Part shown: positions 57,342-64,000 of the stretch, in pieces | Layout of the letters: the number at the start of each line of letters is the position of its first letter | Position numbering within the stretch: position 1 is the stretch's first letter | Assembly (NCBI RefSeq): GCF_000001735.4 | Contig: NC_003071.7 | Location: forward strand, 3,465,151-3,529,150 | Length of the DNA: 64,000 bases | DNA from: Arabidopsis thaliana | Taxonomy: Eukaryota; Streptophyta; Magnoliopsida; Brassicales; Brassicaceae | Direction: 5' to 3' | The notes under the pieces: model-generated | What the model was told of the DNA's origin: nothing | Databases searched by the model: none | Seen by the model: only the letters and a program-made list of their open reading frames with translations | Translations under genes and position numbers: made by a program

Positions 57342-58228
57342 AATGTTGTTAGAATCTGATCACTTGTAACTTCTGATCTCTGCTATAATTATCTTGTCAT
57401 GGAAATTAAGAAAAACTAGTTTCAACTGTAGTAGCTCATTTATATGCTCAGTTTTCCATAATAAATGAGTCTTCATGGACTTGCCTAATCCAAATTCATA
57501 AATATCTATCTAATTCGATGGTGATTGAGAACTGAGAAGTAAACAATGGTACTCTTATTGTCTGTTTTTCTTCCAAGAAGTTAGTTCAGAAGGAATTGAT
57601 TCTTCATTGCAACTTAAAACAGCTTTAGCCATGAGTTTCCCAAGCTATGCATGATAGAGTAAAGTAATTGGCCAAAAATATGTTAAATAGAGAAGCAATT
57701 ATCTCTCAACAACACAAGAACAAAATGAAATTGAGAGATTCCGGGAGCTTCAGAACCAGTTCAAAATTCAACAACATACTAGTTTTGTAACCCGAACCAG
57801 TTTAAAAGAAGAACATTTTGAGTCAAGTTCAACCATGGTTATTTATTTCATTTTTTTTTCAAGGTAACAACATTCTACTAATAACAACATTAAGAAAATT
57901 TTAATTTACATATACGTTCAGATTACACTTTTACTTTATCAACTATTCTATCTGCATCTTTACTTTAACTATCGGCACTAGATTATACCATTCAGCAATC
58001 TTCAAACGCTTTCCTAACATTGGCGTGACATTTTAACTAAGGACAACAAAGGTGGAGAATACATTAGTTTGAAGCAAGCGTAAAAGTTTACTAAGAATCT
58101 TCATCAAATACACATGACATAAGCTTCTCTTTCTACTTTTTGCCTACAAATTAACTTGATAATATTAAATATTTTGTTTTGTTTGGTCATCGCTGCTACT
58201 AAAGAAGAGAGATTGCATGCCTAGACGA
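57342..58228. other. Convergent 3' regions of ABCC13 and MCM5
   Basis: An 887-bp AT-rich gap between the two stop codons. It should hold both 3' UTRs and poly(A) sites (for example aataaatgag near 57,460). No other gene is seen. Confidence 0.6.
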
Positions 58229-62238
<4,010 letters not shown>

Positions 62239-62343
62239 CGTTGCTTCGTCTCCGTTACGAATTTCTCTATCTCTTTCTCTCTTATCAAAAAGTTCTAAAC
62301 GAAGAGAGAGAGTGGGGGCAAGGGCTTTATGTCGACTATGAGT

Positions 62344-62379
62344 TTTGGCGGGAACAATGTGGCGGGAAACTGATGGGCC
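62344..62379. promoter_or_regulatory. E2F-type sites and TGGGCC element upstream of MCM5
   Basis: TTTGGCGG at 62,344-62,351 and gcgggaaa at 62,362-62,369 (TTTCCCGC on the minus strand) both fit the E2F consensus TTTSSCGS. TGGGCC at 62,374-62,379 is a site II element. E2F control of MCM genes in S phase is established in Arabidopsis. They lie 105-140 bases upstream of the ATG. Confidence 0.8.
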
Positions 62380-62453
62380 GAACCCAAGACCTATGGACGG
62401 GTAAATGGATTTCGTTGGTTATTGGGTCTTTCTTTCTTTTTCTTTTTAGCTAA

Positions 62454-63829
62454 GGTTACATTTTTTATCCATTTTTTCTAATTTATTATAAAAAACCAAA
62501 CAGATAAAAATATAATTATGGACTACATCTAGGAATCTTAAATTTATGAATTGCACATTTTAGAATTTCATATTTTTAAGCTACTTAATATCGTTGTAAG
62601 CATTTTCAATTCCATCGTAATTTTCTTCAATGTCACTTAAAATTTAAGGCTATATTAATATATATGTTTAAAAGAATAGTTTTTAGTTTTATAACATTAA
62701 TAATTTGAAAATTAAGTAACTATAAAAAAGAAAAGAAAAATCAACCATATATATCCTTCTCATTTACGTTAATTACAGAAATGTCATTAACATGATAAAT
62801 GTTTTTGAGAATATTAGGTAATTGGACACTTTTTTGAAACTCAATTACGCAATAAAGCACTTTAGAAAGAGTAAACACTTTTTAAAGTTTTTTTACTACT
62901 ACACCATCAACCCAACCTAAGCAATCCAAACTTACCATAATTTACAACCATTACTTTTTCTCTCTTTTCATTCATTTTTTTCTCTACTCTTTACAAAATT
63001 AAACACACAAAACACTTAAAATATCTTAATGAAAAAAGGAAATGGTTTGAGACATTATCTCTCTTCTCTCTCATCAAAAACACCAAAAAGTAGATCTAGA
63101 TTTTTCTTTTTTCTTTCTCTTCTTAGATCTTAAAAGTTGGAAATTTTCAAGATTTTTATTCAGTTTCTCATTCTTTAATCAACCTCATAAGGTTAAAATT
63201 TTCATTTTTAATTGCTAGGTTTCTTCTTCTCTTAGTGTATCCATCATTGTCTTGGTCAAATTTTTGTCTTTTTACAAATCTTAGATTTGGCCACCAAATA
63301 TTTGTGGAAATTCCTCAAAGAGAGAGAGAGAGTTGAATTAAAGAACCCAAACATATATTCTTACTATAAATTTGTAACTTAAAGGTAGTTTGATGCTATT
63401 TTCATTAAAACACATGAGCAAATAATGAAAAAATGGAAAAAATACAAAACAAATCAAAGAAGAGTGATAGGCGATAATTTGAAATGACCACATGGTCAGA
63501 GTTTGGTGGATGTGTGTTGACGGTCGATAATTCAAAATGATTGTGTTTTGTTAATACTATTCATAAAACCAGTGTTACGTTATGTAAAAGATGTTGATAA
63601 AATGTGATGAAACAAGTTTTGTTGGTCATATCAACAAAAGTTTATTTATGAAAATGTTTATATTTATTTATCCACGATTACATATTAACAAAACATAAAT
63701 ACGAGTGTATATCGTAAGATTGTGTATGAACACATCGATCTCAATAATATTTTACGTTTTCAGGTTAAGAAGCGTGCTTTAGATTATCATGGATCAAAAG
63801 TGGTGGTTATAGATTATGTACATATAAAA
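62454..63829. other. Nuclear AT-rich intergenic DNA
   Basis: No gene is recognised. It contains poly-A/T runs and a short (ag)n stretch at 63,320-63,331. Confidence 0.55.
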
Positions 63830-63976
63830 CTTAGGTTTTAGGGTTTAGGCTTTAAAGTCAAGGGCTAGGGTTTAATGTCTAGGGTTTAAGATTTAGTATC
63901 TAGTGTTTACATTTTAGGATTTAGGCTTTATTGTTTAGGATTTCGCGTTTAGTTTAGATGATTTAGGGTTTTGGGT
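63830..63976 (+). repeat. Degenerate telomere-like repeat patch
   Basis: Many TTTAGGG-like words (ttttagggtttaggc, ctagggtttaatg, atttagggttttggg) occur within 150 bp. The array is imperfect, so it is an interstitial telomere-like patch and not a telomere. It continues towards the window end. Confidence 0.75.
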
Positions 63977-64000
63977 TGAAGAATCAAAGTTGTCTACAAT

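Noticed and set aside
63830-63976. True telomere end
   Set aside because: The TTTAGGG words are irregular and unique sequence lies on the left; it is an interstitial degenerate patch.

Overview
The window joins two kinds of DNA. Bases 1 to about 44,640 are flowering-plant mitochondrial DNA, and the rest is plant nuclear chromosome. The gene set, the tRNA order, the unedited codons and the two neighbouring nuclear genes (ABCC13/MRP11 and MCM5) all fit Arabidopsis thaliana chromosome 2. That chromosome is known to carry a very large mitochondrial insertion near its centromere. The mitochondrial part is therefore best read as a NUMT (nuclear copy of mitochondrial DNA). Its genes look whole but lack a means of expression in the nucleus, because they need mitochondrial promoters, RNA editing and trans-splicing.

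Mitochondrial part, left to right: a gene-poor stretch; nad6 (minus) with a tRNA-like processing element over its stop codon; a decayed plastid rbcL piece; nad2 exons 2 and 1 (minus) with a recognisable group II intron; rps4 (minus). Next come about 20 kb of spacer with 31-bp tandem repeats, fossil pieces of Ty1/copia and LINE elements, a broken trnfM-like gene and several unrecognised ORFs. A trnY(GUA)-like gene follows at 24.4 kb and a Ty3/gypsy integrase fossil at 27.5 kb. A tRNA cluster covers 29.2-32.3 kb: trnS(GCU), trnY(GUA) on a trnF-like body, trnP(UGG), trnC(GCA), a plastid-derived ycf1 fragment with trnN(GUU), and trnY(GUA). Then come repeat-rich spacer, atp6 with two promoter motifs, and trnS(UGA). 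About 6 kb of ORFs and degenerate repeats lead to the junction.

Nuclear part: 5 kb of AT-rich intergenic DNA with duplicated telomere-like blocks, a 354-bp tandem repeat and a Helitron-like end. ABCC13 follows on the plus strand (about 34 exons, 49,624-57,341), then MCM5 on the minus strand (18 exons, 62,238-58,229, giving exactly 727 codons plus stop). The two genes converge. MCM5 has E2F-type and TGGGCC elements upstream. The right end is AT-rich intergenic DNA with a degenerate telomere-like patch.

I found no new multi-gene system. The most interesting items are the trnF-to-trnY anticodon change and its diverged relative sharing a promoter block with atp6, the layered transfers (plastid or nuclear DNA into mitochondrion, then into the nucleus), a duplicated splice donor in MCM5, and the hairpin-bearing tandem repeat next to a Helitron-like end. 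All calls were made by eye; no database search was run.
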